A stretch of 64,000 bases of DNA. It comes from an uncultured Collinsella sp. (lineage in GTDB: Bacteria > Actinomycetota > Coriobacteriia > Coriobacteriales > Coriobacteriaceae). Below the pieces are notes generated by a model. That model did no database searches and had not been told where the DNA came from. It saw nothing but the letters and a program-made list of their open reading frames with translations. Position 1 is the stretch's first letter. Every line of letters begins with the position of its first letter. This document shows positions 24,808-32,820 of this stretch, one piece after another. The DNA is taken from contig UQIN01000003.1 of assembly GCA_900541035.1 (NCBI GenBank), positions 62,001-126,000 on the forward strand, given 5' to 3'. The position numbers were made by a program, and so were the translations under genes.

Positions 24808-26622
24808 CTACTGTTCGTGCCTATGCTGCTTGGGCTCAAGCCTTCTCGCTGCCGTGAAGCAGGCCGTGGCCGCCATGGCCAATGCGATGCTGGCCATCCA
24901 AGTGGAGTCGCCGGTTGCAGCGAGCTTTGGTTCATCGGCTGTCGTGCGTCCCGACTTTTTTGTAGCCGCCTCGTCGGCGTCCTTTTCAGGAGCGGCAGGA
25001 TCACTTTTGTTGTCGCCGGGTGAATCTACGTCGGTCTTTCCGCCCGCCTGCTCCCCTTGGGCCTTCCCCTCCACGGTGAAGGACGCATCGGTCGCCGTCC
25101 CGTCCTTCCAGACGGCCGTGACGGTGTGTCCGCCGCCGGCGAGCGTGTCCAGGTAGGACGGCCTGAGCTCGATAATCGTGCTGCCCCTGGTTGCGGTGTA
25201 GTTCTCGGCGGAGACCTCAGTTCCGTCCACGAGGAGACGCGTGAACTCATCGAGAGGACCGCTGAAGCGGAAGGTCAGACCGGCCTCGCCGTCCTTTGCA
25301 TACGCCTGCCCGTCGCCCTTGGTGGCGGCATACAGCGGAGCGGTCACGTCGAAGGTGACGTCCCCCGCGTCGTCGACATCAAAGGTCTGAACGCCGGTCT
25401 TGCCGTTACGCTCGGCGTAGGCGGAGCTGTAGACGAAGGTCTCGTGGCCCGTCTTGTCGAGGACCGCGAGGGCTTGGATTTCAAACGAGCCCATCGAGAG
25501 CGACGTGGGGAACTCGATTTCGATATAGCCCCTTGCCGCATCGTAGCTGCAGCTCAACGTTTTGCGGGTCTTTAAAGAGTTCGGGTCCTCGACATAGCCG
25601 GGGTCGCCGAGGATCGGGGAGACAGACTTTACGCCGTCCGCGTCGCCTACATTGCAATAGATACGGAGGATCCCGCCGACGGGGACCCTCTTCGCGGAGA
25701 TGGAAACGTTCGAGACCGTGGGCGGGTTCCGGTCGATCGCGCTGCCGGTCACCTCGAAGCACAGCTCGCTCGGGTCGCCAACCGAGAAAGTCGCGCCCGA
25801 AATGCCGTTGGCCCTGGCGTAGGAACTCTCGTACACATCGGTCTCGAACCCTAGGCCATCGGTGACCGAAAGGCCGATCAGCCTGTGCCTTCCGATCCTA
25901 TTGCTGTCGAATGTGAGGTCAAACCCGTCGATAGACGAGCCTCCGTGATAATAGGCTGACGAAACAGAGCAGCCGTCGTCCGAATTCTCCCAGCCCTGCC
26001 GCAGTATGGGGGAAACGGAGCGAACGCCGTCGGCATCGGAGACGGTCCAAGAGATGTGGAGGTCGGCACCGGTTGCGACCTCCCTGCTCGAGAGCGACAC
26101 GGAGGACACGGTCGGCGGGTTTTGGTCCTCGGGTCCCTCGGTCACCTCATACTCGAGGGGGTCGGTGGTGAAGGTCGGACAGTCGAGCCCCTTCTCCTCG
26201 GCATACGTCGTGTCGTAGACATCGGTAACCCATCCAAGACTATCGGTCACGCCGAGGCCGATGATCCGGTACCTGCAGGGCCGGTCGCTCGGGGAGGTGG
26301 AGATATCGAAGCCCGCGGTCGTGTTGCCGGTCGACGAGAAGGCGAGACGGGAACTGATTCCATGGTCTCCGGTATCGTTTTCGACAAGGACTTCGACTAT
26401 GGGCGTGACGGACCGTACCCCGTCAGGGTCATCGACGCTATAGCCGACATGCAGCGTGGAGCCGGCCGTGACTGTCGTCGCGGATATCGTCACGTTGGAG
26501 ATGCTGGGCGGGTTCGGGTCCGACGCGGCTAGGGCGGTTGAGGGCAAAGCAAGCGCTACGGTGGCGGACAGCGAGGCGAGCAGGCTGAGCGCGAAGCGCC
26601 TGGAGAATTTCAAGGAGGTCAT
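24808..26622 (-). CDS. Cell-wall-anchored surface protein with three Ig-like repeats
   Basis: A 604-residue secreted protein. The signal peptide runs to about residue 32 (LALPSTALAAS). Three repeats of about 130 residues start PPSISNVTISA, PPTVSSVSLSS and PPTVSNVSISA, each with DxDGVRSVxPI. A Lys/Asp-rich stalk leads to LAATGDSTW, a hydrophobic helix and the basic tail ARRLEPKQHRHEQ, an LPxTG-like sortase signal with LAATG. It is probably an adhesin or matrix-binding protein. The start overlaps the end of the next upstream frame by four bases; its ribosome site is weak. The binding partner is unknown. Confidence 0.8.
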   Translation of the reverse strand: MTSLKFSRRFALSLLASLSATVALALPSTALAASDPNPPSISNVTISATTVTAGSTLHVGYSVDDPDGVRSVTPIVEVLVENDTGDHGISSRLAFSSTGNTTAGFDISTSPSDRPCRYRIIGLGVTDSLGWVTDVYDTTYAEEKGLDCPTFTTDPLEYEVTEGPEDQNPPTVSSVSLSSREVATGADLHISWTVSDADGVRSVSPILRQGWENSDDGCSVSSAYYHGGSSIDGFDLTFDSNRIGRHRLIGLSVTDGLGFETDVYESSYARANGISGATFSVGDPSELCFEVTGSAIDRNPPTVSNVSISAKRVPVGGILRIYCNVGDADGVKSVSPILGDPGYVEDPNSLKTRKTLSCSYDAARGYIEIEFPTSLSMGSFEIQALAVLDKTGHETFVYSSAYAERNGKTGVQTFDVDDAGDVTFDVTAPLYAATKGDGQAYAKDGEAGLTFRFSGPLDEFTRLLVDGTEVSAENYTATRGSTIIELRPSYLDTLAGGGHTVTAVWKDGTATDASFTVEGKAQGEQAGGKTDVDSPGDNKSDPAAPEKDADEAATKKSGRTTADEPKLAATGDSTWMASIALAMAATACFTAARRLEPKQHRHEQ

Positions 26623-27371
26623 TGGTGGTGCCGATCTTCCATAATTGTTGCAGCGATACCAGTATATCTTTGGCCCATGCTAGCCAGATGTTCTTTCCGC
26701 GAACGGCTCGTTAGTTTAGAGACGGCATATGGACGCCTGTCTCGTCCACGTTTCTCGTAAGGGCGATTATAAGGACATGAAGAGACTTTCTCGGAACAAT
26801 CAATTGGGGATATCAAAGAAATGCTGGACGCCTCCTGATCGCTCAATGCCTTTGAGGTGAAATGCGGCGCATCGGCTACGTTGTTGAGATCATTTATCGA
26901 GCGATACGTCATTCCAGCTGAGGCCACCGTCATGAGGCTTCTGTTCCTACACCCCCCCGCAATCCCGCGCGCGGCACCCAACAGCTCGTACTCCCTCTCG
27001 CTCCACTGGCACAGCTCGGCAGTCTCGACGGCGTCGCGACACAGGTCCAGAAACACCTCAGCTCCCTCGCAGAAGCACTCGCGGGCAAAGTCACCCGAAC
27101 CGCTTGCGACGCACGTGCCGTCGGCAAACAGCTTCCAGCTAGACAGCTCGCGCGAGTCGTCTCCAAGCAGCTTGATCTGCAGTACGTGCGGGTCGCCGGC
27201 GGTGTAGAGCTCTTTCTCGAGCGCCTGCACGGTAAAGCGCATCTGGTGGGGGAGACTGCTCTTGACCATGGCCGAGGCATAGCCGTTCGGCTTGTCCAGA
27301 AGATGCATTCGTTTTGGCTTGGCTGCCAGGTTGTGGAAGTTGCGCTCACTGCGCACGGAGAAATTGTCCAT
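26619..27371 (-). CDS. Hypothetical protein with a poly-G tract, possibly frameshifted
   Basis: A frame of 250 residues starting at ATG 27371 behind AAAGGAG. The first about 140 residues (to ARGIAGG) look like a real protein: balanced composition with repeated Cys (ASGSGDFARECFCEGAEVFL). After seven consecutive G on the coding strand (26952-26958) the composition becomes Ser/Arg-rich and AT-richer, unlike coding sequence. Losing one G would end the protein at 26930 after GGVGTEAS. So either the true product is about 147 residues or the tract is a slippage site. I do not recognise the family. Confidence 0.45.
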   Translation of the reverse strand: MDNFSVRSERNFHNLAAKPKRMHLLDKPNGYASAMVKSSLPHQMRFTVQALEKELYTAGDPHVLQIKLLGDDSRELSSWKLFADGTCVASGSGDFARECFCEGAEVFLDLCRDAVETAELCQWSEREYELLGAARGIAGGCRNRSLMTVASAGMTYRSINDLNNVADAPHFTSKALSDQEASSISLISPIDCSEKVSSCPYNRPYEKRGRDRRPYAVSKLTSRSRKEHLASMGQRYTGIAATIMEDRHHQ

Positions 27372-27589
27372 ACGGACTCCTTTCATCGATATTGGCAGGG
27401 CCACCGTGCCTCTTGGCCGGTTGGCGTCGGGATCGTGGAGCCAACTCTCTACCCCGACTCTGGATAAAACGCGCCCGCTCCTTGCGGGCACGATGGGGTC
27501 TATCAACGTGTACGGACAGAAATCAAGCGCCATCCGCGAAATGACGCGCGGATGGCGTTGGTTTCCCAAGTGATTATTCGGCTTCCATC

Positions 27590-27666
27590 CGGAAAAGTGT
27601 CGAAATCAGCCGTGTAAAAGTACGGAAAAGTGTCGAGATAGGCACCTTAAAACTTCGGAAAAGTGT
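27590..27666. repeat. Three direct repeats with 33-bp period
   Basis: CGGAAAAGTGT occurs at 27590, 27623 and 27656; the first two copies continue as CGGAAAAGTGTCGARAT. No gene starts downstream in the expected way. The layout resembles the 23-bp tandem repeats at 20321 and may be an operator array left after loss of its gene. Confidence 0.7.
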
Positions 27667-27736
27667 GGCTGGATGACAAAACAGCACTTAGAAGTCGGTG
27701 CTGGATGCGGGATCCTGTGGTCGCCTTCAGCCCTCG

Positions 27737-28726
27737 CTACTCGTCGTCCTCGTCGTTGGGGTCGCCCTTGAGGGTGTTGATGTCCAGGTACTGGTTGTCG
27801 TCCTCTTTTTGCTGGGTCTCCGACTCCGCTTGGGTGGGGCCGCGGAACAGCTGGAACCCCTCAAACGCAATGACACCGAGCAGGGCAATGATAATGGCGA
27901 TAAAGGCAACCTTGACTGCCTGCGGAAATTCCGAGAAACGCAGCGCCTTTTCCTCGGCGTAATAATCGGCGAAGCGCTCTTCGCCCGTGCTTTTGGTATA
28001 CGCCGTCGCGGACGCGGCCTCCGGGTCATATTCCGGTGCAGGCGTGGCGGCGTACGGATCGTTGAGATAATCGCTCGATGCGGTGCCATAATCCTCGGTC
28101 TCGATGCGACCGGTGCCAGCATAGCCATCGGAATAACCGGAATATGCCGCACCGCCCTCATAGTCCGCGGCGCTCGTGTTGGCGGCAAAAAGCGGGTTAA
28201 CTGGAACATCGAGCGCCGGCATGCCGGTAGAGGTCTCATCCAGATCGGTTGCAGCCCAGGAATCGTAGGCAACCTGATGGGCAACGGGCTCATCGAGCCT
28301 TGCGACCGGAGGCTTGCGTGCCGCAGGAACAGGCAACTGCTGGGCGCTGTACATAACGGTGCTGTCGGCCGATTTGCCCTGCGTCGCTGCTGCGAGAAAT
28401 GCCGCCGTCTCGGACGGGTCGCTTGCGGGGCGGGGAGCGGGCGTGGGCGCCGAAGTGGGTGCGGGCGTAGGCGCGGGCGTCGAAACAGGCGACTGCGCAG
28501 GAGTCGGCGCAGATACGGGCTCAGGCGCAAGTGCGGGATTGGGGCTTGACGGGCGAGCCCCGCCGCCGCCCATGAGTTCGTCGGCGGTCCACGGGCGATC
28601 ATCCATCACGTCGTCAAGGCTCAGCGAAAACAGGTCGTCTTCACCCTCATCGAACATGCGGTGCACATGTCCACCAATTGCCGGAATCAATCCGCGACCG
28701 GTGCATGATGCCTTGCTCAACGCCAT
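27737..28726 (-). CDS. Hypothetical single-pass membrane protein, Pro/Ala-rich
   Basis: A 329-residue protein. The N terminus is acidic (EGEDDLFSLSLDDVMDDRPW). A low-complexity APTPAP region spans about 75-115, a long disordered Tyr/Asp/Ala-rich middle follows, and a single membrane helix (VAFIAIIIALLGVIAF, about residue 280) is followed by a short acidic tail. The topology is probably cytoplasmic N terminus with the tail outside. ATG 28726 is preceded by AAAGGA at nine bases. I do not recognise a family; it could be a scaffold or stress-signalling protein. Confidence 0.65.
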   Translation of the reverse strand: MALSKASCTGRGLIPAIGGHVHRMFDEGEDDLFSLSLDDVMDDRPWTADELMGGGGARPSSPNPALAPEPVSAPTPAQSPVSTPAPTPAPTSAPTPAPRPASDPSETAAFLAAATQGKSADSTVMYSAQQLPVPAARKPPVARLDEPVAHQVAYDSWAATDLDETSTGMPALDVPVNPLFAANTSAADYEGGAAYSGYSDGYAGTGRIETEDYGTASSDYLNDPYAATPAPEYDPEAASATAYTKSTGEERFADYYAEEKALRFSEFPQAVKVAFIAIIIALLGVIAFEGFQLFRGPTQAESETQQKEDDNQYLDINTLKGDPNDEDDE

Positions 28727-28849
28727 TCTGTCCCATCCTTTCGAAATACTAATGACATCGATTATATGGAACTTCCCAAGCGGCTCGGTCTCGGATTCGT
28801 GCTTTCCAGAACTCGCGCCCAAAAAGGGAGGGGCAATCCAGGCGAGTGC

Positions 28850-29503
28850 CTACTTGTCGCCGGCCGCCGCCTTGGCCTCATTGAGGTAGCTATAGAAGCT
28901 GTACTTGGAGATGCCAAAGAACTCGCAGGCGCGCTCACTCGACTTGGAAATGAGGAAGGCACCGCGACGGTCGAGGTAGCCAATGGCACGAATGCGCTCG
29001 TCTTTGGTCATGAGCGCCGCGGGCTTGCCCACAAACTGCTCGCACTCGTGCAGCAGGTCCTCGAGCAGGTCGCCGATGTTCTTGGTAATGGGCTCGGGCT
29101 CGGTATAGCCCGTGCCGCCGGTGCCGGTAAAAGCGTCGAGCGAGCGCTCAAATGCCTTCATAAGCGTAATGTCAAAGTTGATGCCCAAAATGCCGACGGG
29201 CTTGCCCTCGTCGTTGCGGATAAAGATCGTCGACGATTTGAGCAGCTTACCGTCGGTGGTTTTAGTGAGGTACGGCTCGCGGTCGTGTACGTCGGTGGCG
29301 CCCTCGTGCATGGACTCAAACACGATATGGCTGGGGCCGTCACCCAGTTTGCGCCCGCTGACGTGGCCGTTTTCGATCACTACGATGGAGTGGTCCACGT
29401 CCTCGGTCTCCAGGTCGTGGACGACGACTTCACAGTTGGGGCCAAATTGGAGTGCCAGGCCGTGTGCAAGGCGCTTATAGAACTCAATCTGTGCGGGGGT
29501 CAT
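28850..29503 (-). CDS. YheO-like PAS/HTH transcriptional regulator, copy 2
   Basis: A 217-residue paralogue of the regulator at 6301-6957. The PAS part shows LQFGPNCEVVVHDLE, NGHVSGRKLGDGPSHI and SSTIFIRNDEGKPVGILGIN; the C-terminal HTH ends FFGISKYSFYSYLNEAKA. ATG 29503 has AGGAAGG just upstream; the longer frame to 29578 has no such site. It is divergent from ygeX, the first gene of the second half of the purine module, and probably controls it. The ligand is unknown. Confidence 0.87.
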   Translation of the reverse strand: MTPAQIEFYKRLAHGLALQFGPNCEVVVHDLETEDVDHSIVVIENGHVSGRKLGDGPSHIVFESMHEGATDVHDREPYLTKTTDGKLLKSSTIFIRNDEGKPVGILGINFDITLMKAFERSLDAFTGTGGTGYTEPEPITKNIGDLLEDLLHECEQFVGKPAALMTKDERIRAIGYLDRRGAFLISKSSERACEFFGISKYSFYSYLNEAKAAAGDK

Positions 29504-29780
29504 AGGTACCTTCCTAAAAATTAGTTTGGGCACACTTTGCCATAAACCGCACCTGTTCGCAAATAGCGAAAGTGTCACTGCGTTATGTGACCGTTCGTCG
29601 GCGAAAAGGTACCGATTACGGCAACAAACAATTTGTTAGGTTTGCCAAGCAAAAAGTGTGATAGAACAGTGCTAACAAACTTTTTGTTTGGCATCCACAT
29701 AAAAGTTCAGTCGCATGAATGGGAATGGGCTGAAACGCGTATGCGGGGGCCGGCAAGAGAGGACTTAAGGAGTTCACCGT
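29504..29780. promoter_or_regulatory. Divergent control region with inverted repeat operator
   Basis: TGCCAAGCAAAAAGT at 29643-29657 and ACTTTTTGTTTGGCA at 29679-29693 are inverted repeats with one mismatch, 21 bp apart. A second complementary pair, TTTGTTAG (about 29631) and CTAACAAA (about 29672), lies around the first arm. The region is AT-rich and holds no gene. It is a likely binding site for the adjacent YheO-like regulator. Confidence 0.5.
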
Positions 29781-30995
29781 ATGGCCGATAAGATCCAGTG
29801 GGCGGGCAACACGATGCCCAAGAGCGATGACAAGCACTTGGGAATCATGAGTCTCGACCACGTGAAGAAGGCCCGCGCCTTCCACCAGTCGTTCCCTCAA
29901 TATACCGTCACTCCGCTTGCCCGTCTGGACGGTCAGGCTGCGCGCCTGGGCCTGTCCAACCTGTGCGTTAAGGACGAGAGCTATCGCTTTGGCCTCAACG
30001 CCTTTAAGGTCCTGGGCGGCTCGTTTGCCATGGCCAACTACATTGCCGACGAGACCGGCAAGGACGTTGCCGAGTGCACCTTCGATTACCTGACTTCCGA
30101 TCAGCTTGCCAAGGACTTTGGCCAGGCTACCTTCTTTACCGCCACCGACGGCAACCATGGCCGCGGCGTGGCATGGGCTGCCAACAAGCTGGGCCAGAAG
30201 GCTGTCGTGCACATGCCCAAGGGTTCCACCAAGCCCCGCTTCGATAACATCGCCGCCGAGGGCGCCACGGTGACCATCGAAGAGGTCAACTACGACGAGT
30301 GCGTGCGCATGGCGGCCGCCGAGGCCGACGCCTGCGAGCGCGGCGTTATCGTTCAGGACACCGCCTGGGAGGGCTACGAGAAGATCCCGTCTTGGATCAT
30401 GGAGGGCTACGGCACCATGGCTTCCGAGGCTGCCGAGCAGCTGCGCGAGATGGCCATCAACCGCCCGACGCACGTCTTTGTCCAGGCTGGCGTGGGCTCG
30501 CTGGCCGGCGCCGTGGTGGGCTACTTCACCAACCTGTATCCCGATAACCCGCCGACCTTTGTTGTGGTCGAGTGCGCGCCTGCCGCCTGCCTGTACAAGG
30601 GTGCTGCCGCCGGCGATGGCGATCCGCGTATCGTGGACGGCGACATGCCTTCCATCATGGCCGGCCTGTGCTGCGGCGAGCCCAACATCCTGGGCTGGGA
30701 TATCCTGCGCAACCACACCACCGCCTTCGTGTCTTGCCCCGACTGGGTCACCGCTCGCGGCATGCGTACCCTGGGCGCCCCCGAGAAGGGCGACCCGCGC
30801 GTCATCTCCGGCGAGTCCGGCGCTGTGACCACCGGCCTGGTCGAGACCCTCATGCTCGATCCCGAGTACGCCGAGCTCAAGGAACTCATCGGCCTGGACA
30901 AGACGAGCTCCGTGCTCTGCTTCTCCACGGAAGGTGACACGGACCCGGATCAGTACCGTCGCATCGTCTGGGAGGGCGAGTATCCGACCTGCTAG
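29781..30995 (+). CDS. ygeX: Diaminopropionate ammonia-lyase (YgeX)
   Basis: A 404-residue fold-type II PLP enzyme that converts 2,3-diaminopropionate to pyruvate and two ammonia through 2-aminoacrylate. The PLP lysine is in YRFGLNAFKVLGG (about residue 75); the phosphate and substrate loop is TATDGNHGRGVAWAA (about 120), with Gly-rich GVGSLAGAVVG further on. Length is typical of DpaL. It starts the second half of the purine module and belongs to the gene set reported for gut bacterial urate breakdown, where its role would be release of ammonia and pyruvate from a C3 intermediate. Confidence 0.95.
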   Translation: MADKIQWAGNTMPKSDDKHLGIMSLDHVKKARAFHQSFPQYTVTPLARLDGQAARLGLSNLCVKDESYRFGLNAFKVLGGSFAMANYIADETGKDVAECTFDYLTSDQLAKDFGQATFFTATDGNHGRGVAWAANKLGQKAVVHMPKGSTKPRFDNIAAEGATVTIEEVNYDECVRMAAAEADACERGVIVQDTAWEGYEKIPSWIMEGYGTMASEAAEQLREMAINRPTHVFVQAGVGSLAGAVVGYFTNLYPDNPPTFVVVECAPAACLYKGAAAGDGDPRIVDGDMPSIMAGLCCGEPNILGWDILRNHTTAFVSCPDWVTARGMRTLGAPEKGDPRVISGESGAVTTGLVETLMLDPEYAELKELIGLDKTSSVLCFSTEGDTDPDQYRRIVWEGEYPTC

Positions 30996-31010
30996 CAGAC
31001 TGACCTGTCC

Positions 31011-31128
31011 GGAGGCAGCCGGAGGACTTTACTCCCTGCTCGGACAGTCCTGCTCGCACGGAGAGCACATTAAGTGCTCTCCGGCTCGTGCGGAACTCGC
31101 GACGGAGTAAAGTCCTCCGTCCGCCTCC
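31011..31128. other. Nested stem-loop element between ygeX and ygeY
   Basis: Outer arms of 25 bp at 31011-31035 and 31104-31128 match at 23 positions. Inside lies a perfect 9-bp hairpin, GGAGAGCAC/GTGCTCTCC, at 31060-31082. The core GGAGGACTTTACTCC and its complement are exact. There is no T-tract. It may be an mRNA-processing element, a regulatory RNA, or a small mobile palindrome. Confidence 0.65.
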
Positions 31129-31232
31129 TACGTTTACTTGCTTGCCGGGTACTCGACCTCACGCTGCTTGGCACAAGTGATCTATCTGAAATATCTACCT
31201 GTAGGTAAACCCTTGTAGAAAGGTTGACTGTT

Positions 31233-32618
31233 ATGACTAAGGAACTCGATTTCGAGGCAATTAAAAACGCTGCTGAGTCCCATCGTGCTGATATGACGCG
31301 TTTTCTTCGCGCAATGATTAGCCACCCCTCTGAGTCCTGCGAGGAGGGTGAGGTTGTCGCTTGCATTAAGGCCGAGATGGAGAGCCTTGGCTATGACGAG
31401 GTCAAGGTCGACGGCCTGGGCAACGTTATGGGCTTTATGGGCGAGGGCGACAAGATCATCGCCATCGACTCCCACATCGACACCGTCGGTATCGGCAACA
31501 TCGAGAACTGGGATGCCGATCCCTATGAGGGCTACGAAACCGACGAGATCATCTACGGCCGCGGCGGCTCCGACCAGGAGGGCGGCATGGCTTCTGCTAC
31601 CTATGCTGCCAAGATGATGAAGGACATGGGCCTCATCCCCGAGGGCTACAAGATCATGGTCGTCGGCACCGTCCAGGAAGAGGACTGCGACGGCATGTGC
31701 TGGCAGTACATCTACAACAAGGACGGCATTAAGCCCGAGTTCGTCATTTCCACCGAGCCCACCGACGGCGGCATCTATCGCGGTCACCGCGGCCGCATGG
31801 AGATCCGCGTCGACGTTCACGGCACCTCCTGCCACGGCTCCGCTCCCGACCGCGGCGACAACGCCATCTACAAGATGGCCGACATCATCGCCGACGTCCG
31901 CGCCCTCAACAACAACGGCTGTGACGAGTCGACCGACATCAAGGGCCTCGTCAAGATGCTCGACCCCAAGTACAACCCCGAGCACTTCGAGGACGCCCGC
32001 TTCCTGGGCCGCGGCACCTGCACCGTCAGCCAGATCTTCTACACCAGCCCCAGCCGCTGCGCTGTCGCTGACTCCTGCGCCATCTCCATCGACCGTCGCA
32101 TGACCGCCGGTGAGACCTGGGAGTCCTGCCTGGAAGAGATCCGTAACCTGCCGGCCGCCAAGAAGTACGGCGACGACGTGAAGGTCTCCATGTACATGTA
32201 CGACCGTCCGTCCTGGACCGGCGAGGTCTACGAGACCGAGGCTTACTTCCCCACGTGGATCAACAAGGAGACCGCTCCGCACGTCAAGGCCCTCGTCGAC
32301 GCCCACAAGGCCATGTTCGGTGACGAGCGCATCGGCTGCGAGCCCAGCATGGACAAGCGCACCGGTCGCCCGCTGTGCGACAAGTGGACCTTCTCCACGA
32401 ACTGCGTTTCCATCCAGGGCCGCTATGGCATCCCCTGCGTCGGCTTCGGCCCGGGTGCCGAGTCTCAGGCTCATGCTCCCAACGAGGTCACCTACAAGGA
32501 CGACCTGGTCACCGCTGCCGCCATGTATGTGGCTGCCCTGAACCTCTACGATCCGAGCCAGGCCGATGGCGACGCCACCGTGTTCCGCGCCGGTCTGACC
32601 AACAACAAGATCGATTAG
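31233..32618 (+). CDS. ygeY: YgeY family M20-type amidohydrolase
   Basis: A 461-residue zinc peptidase-like enzyme (M20/ArgE/DapE superfamily). The metal site shows IAIDSHIDTVGIG (about residue 78), GRGGSDQEGG (about 109, metal Asp) and VQEEDCDG (about 150, catalytic Glu-Glu). YgeY proteins are annotated as selenium-metabolism-linked hydrolases because they co-occur with xdhD and ygfK. It probably cleaves an amide in a urate-derived intermediate. ATG 31233 is used; the TTG at 31224 is in frame but overlaps the region after GAAAGG. Confidence 0.92.
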   Translation: MTKELDFEAIKNAAESHRADMTRFLRAMISHPSESCEEGEVVACIKAEMESLGYDEVKVDGLGNVMGFMGEGDKIIAIDSHIDTVGIGNIENWDADPYEGYETDEIIYGRGGSDQEGGMASATYAAKMMKDMGLIPEGYKIMVVGTVQEEDCDGMCWQYIYNKDGIKPEFVISTEPTDGGIYRGHRGRMEIRVDVHGTSCHGSAPDRGDNAIYKMADIIADVRALNNNGCDESTDIKGLVKMLDPKYNPEHFEDARFLGRGTCTVSQIFYTSPSRCAVADSCAISIDRRMTAGETWESCLEEIRNLPAAKKYGDDVKVSMYMYDRPSWTGEVYETEAYFPTWINKETAPHVKALVDAHKAMFGDERIGCEPSMDKRTGRPLCDKWTFSTNCVSIQGRYGIPCVGFGPGAESQAHAPNEVTYKDDLVTAAAMYVAALNLYDPSQADGDATVFRAGLTNNKID

Positions 32619-32640
32619 TCCCATTCCTCGATCTTGTTGA

Positions 32641-32665
32641 GCCGGGGACAGCTCGTGTCCCCGGC
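32641..32665. other. Strong hairpin between ygeY and ygeW
   Basis: GCCGGGGACA and TGTCCCCGGC pair perfectly over 10 bp around GCTCG. There is no T-tract. The remaining gap to 32820 contains no credible gene. The GGGGACA motif also appears in repeats at 1931, 2301 and 60550, so it may belong to a dispersed repeat family. Confidence 0.6.
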
Positions 32666-32820
32666 ACCCCCTGTTGACTTGGGGCCCGCGGTCGTTATCT
32701 CCCATGCTTCCTCGACGGTAGCGGGTCCTCGTCATAGTGCTCTGCATGTTCTAGCCACACGCGCATGCCGGAGCACATCTACTCATTGCAATCGTTTCAT
32801 CTTTGGAAAGGATATTTACA

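Noticed and set aside
32634..32820. N-terminal extension of YgeW
   Set aside because: The frame stays open from 32634, but GGAAAGGA before ATG 32821 and the family N terminus fix the start there; the upstream residues look random.
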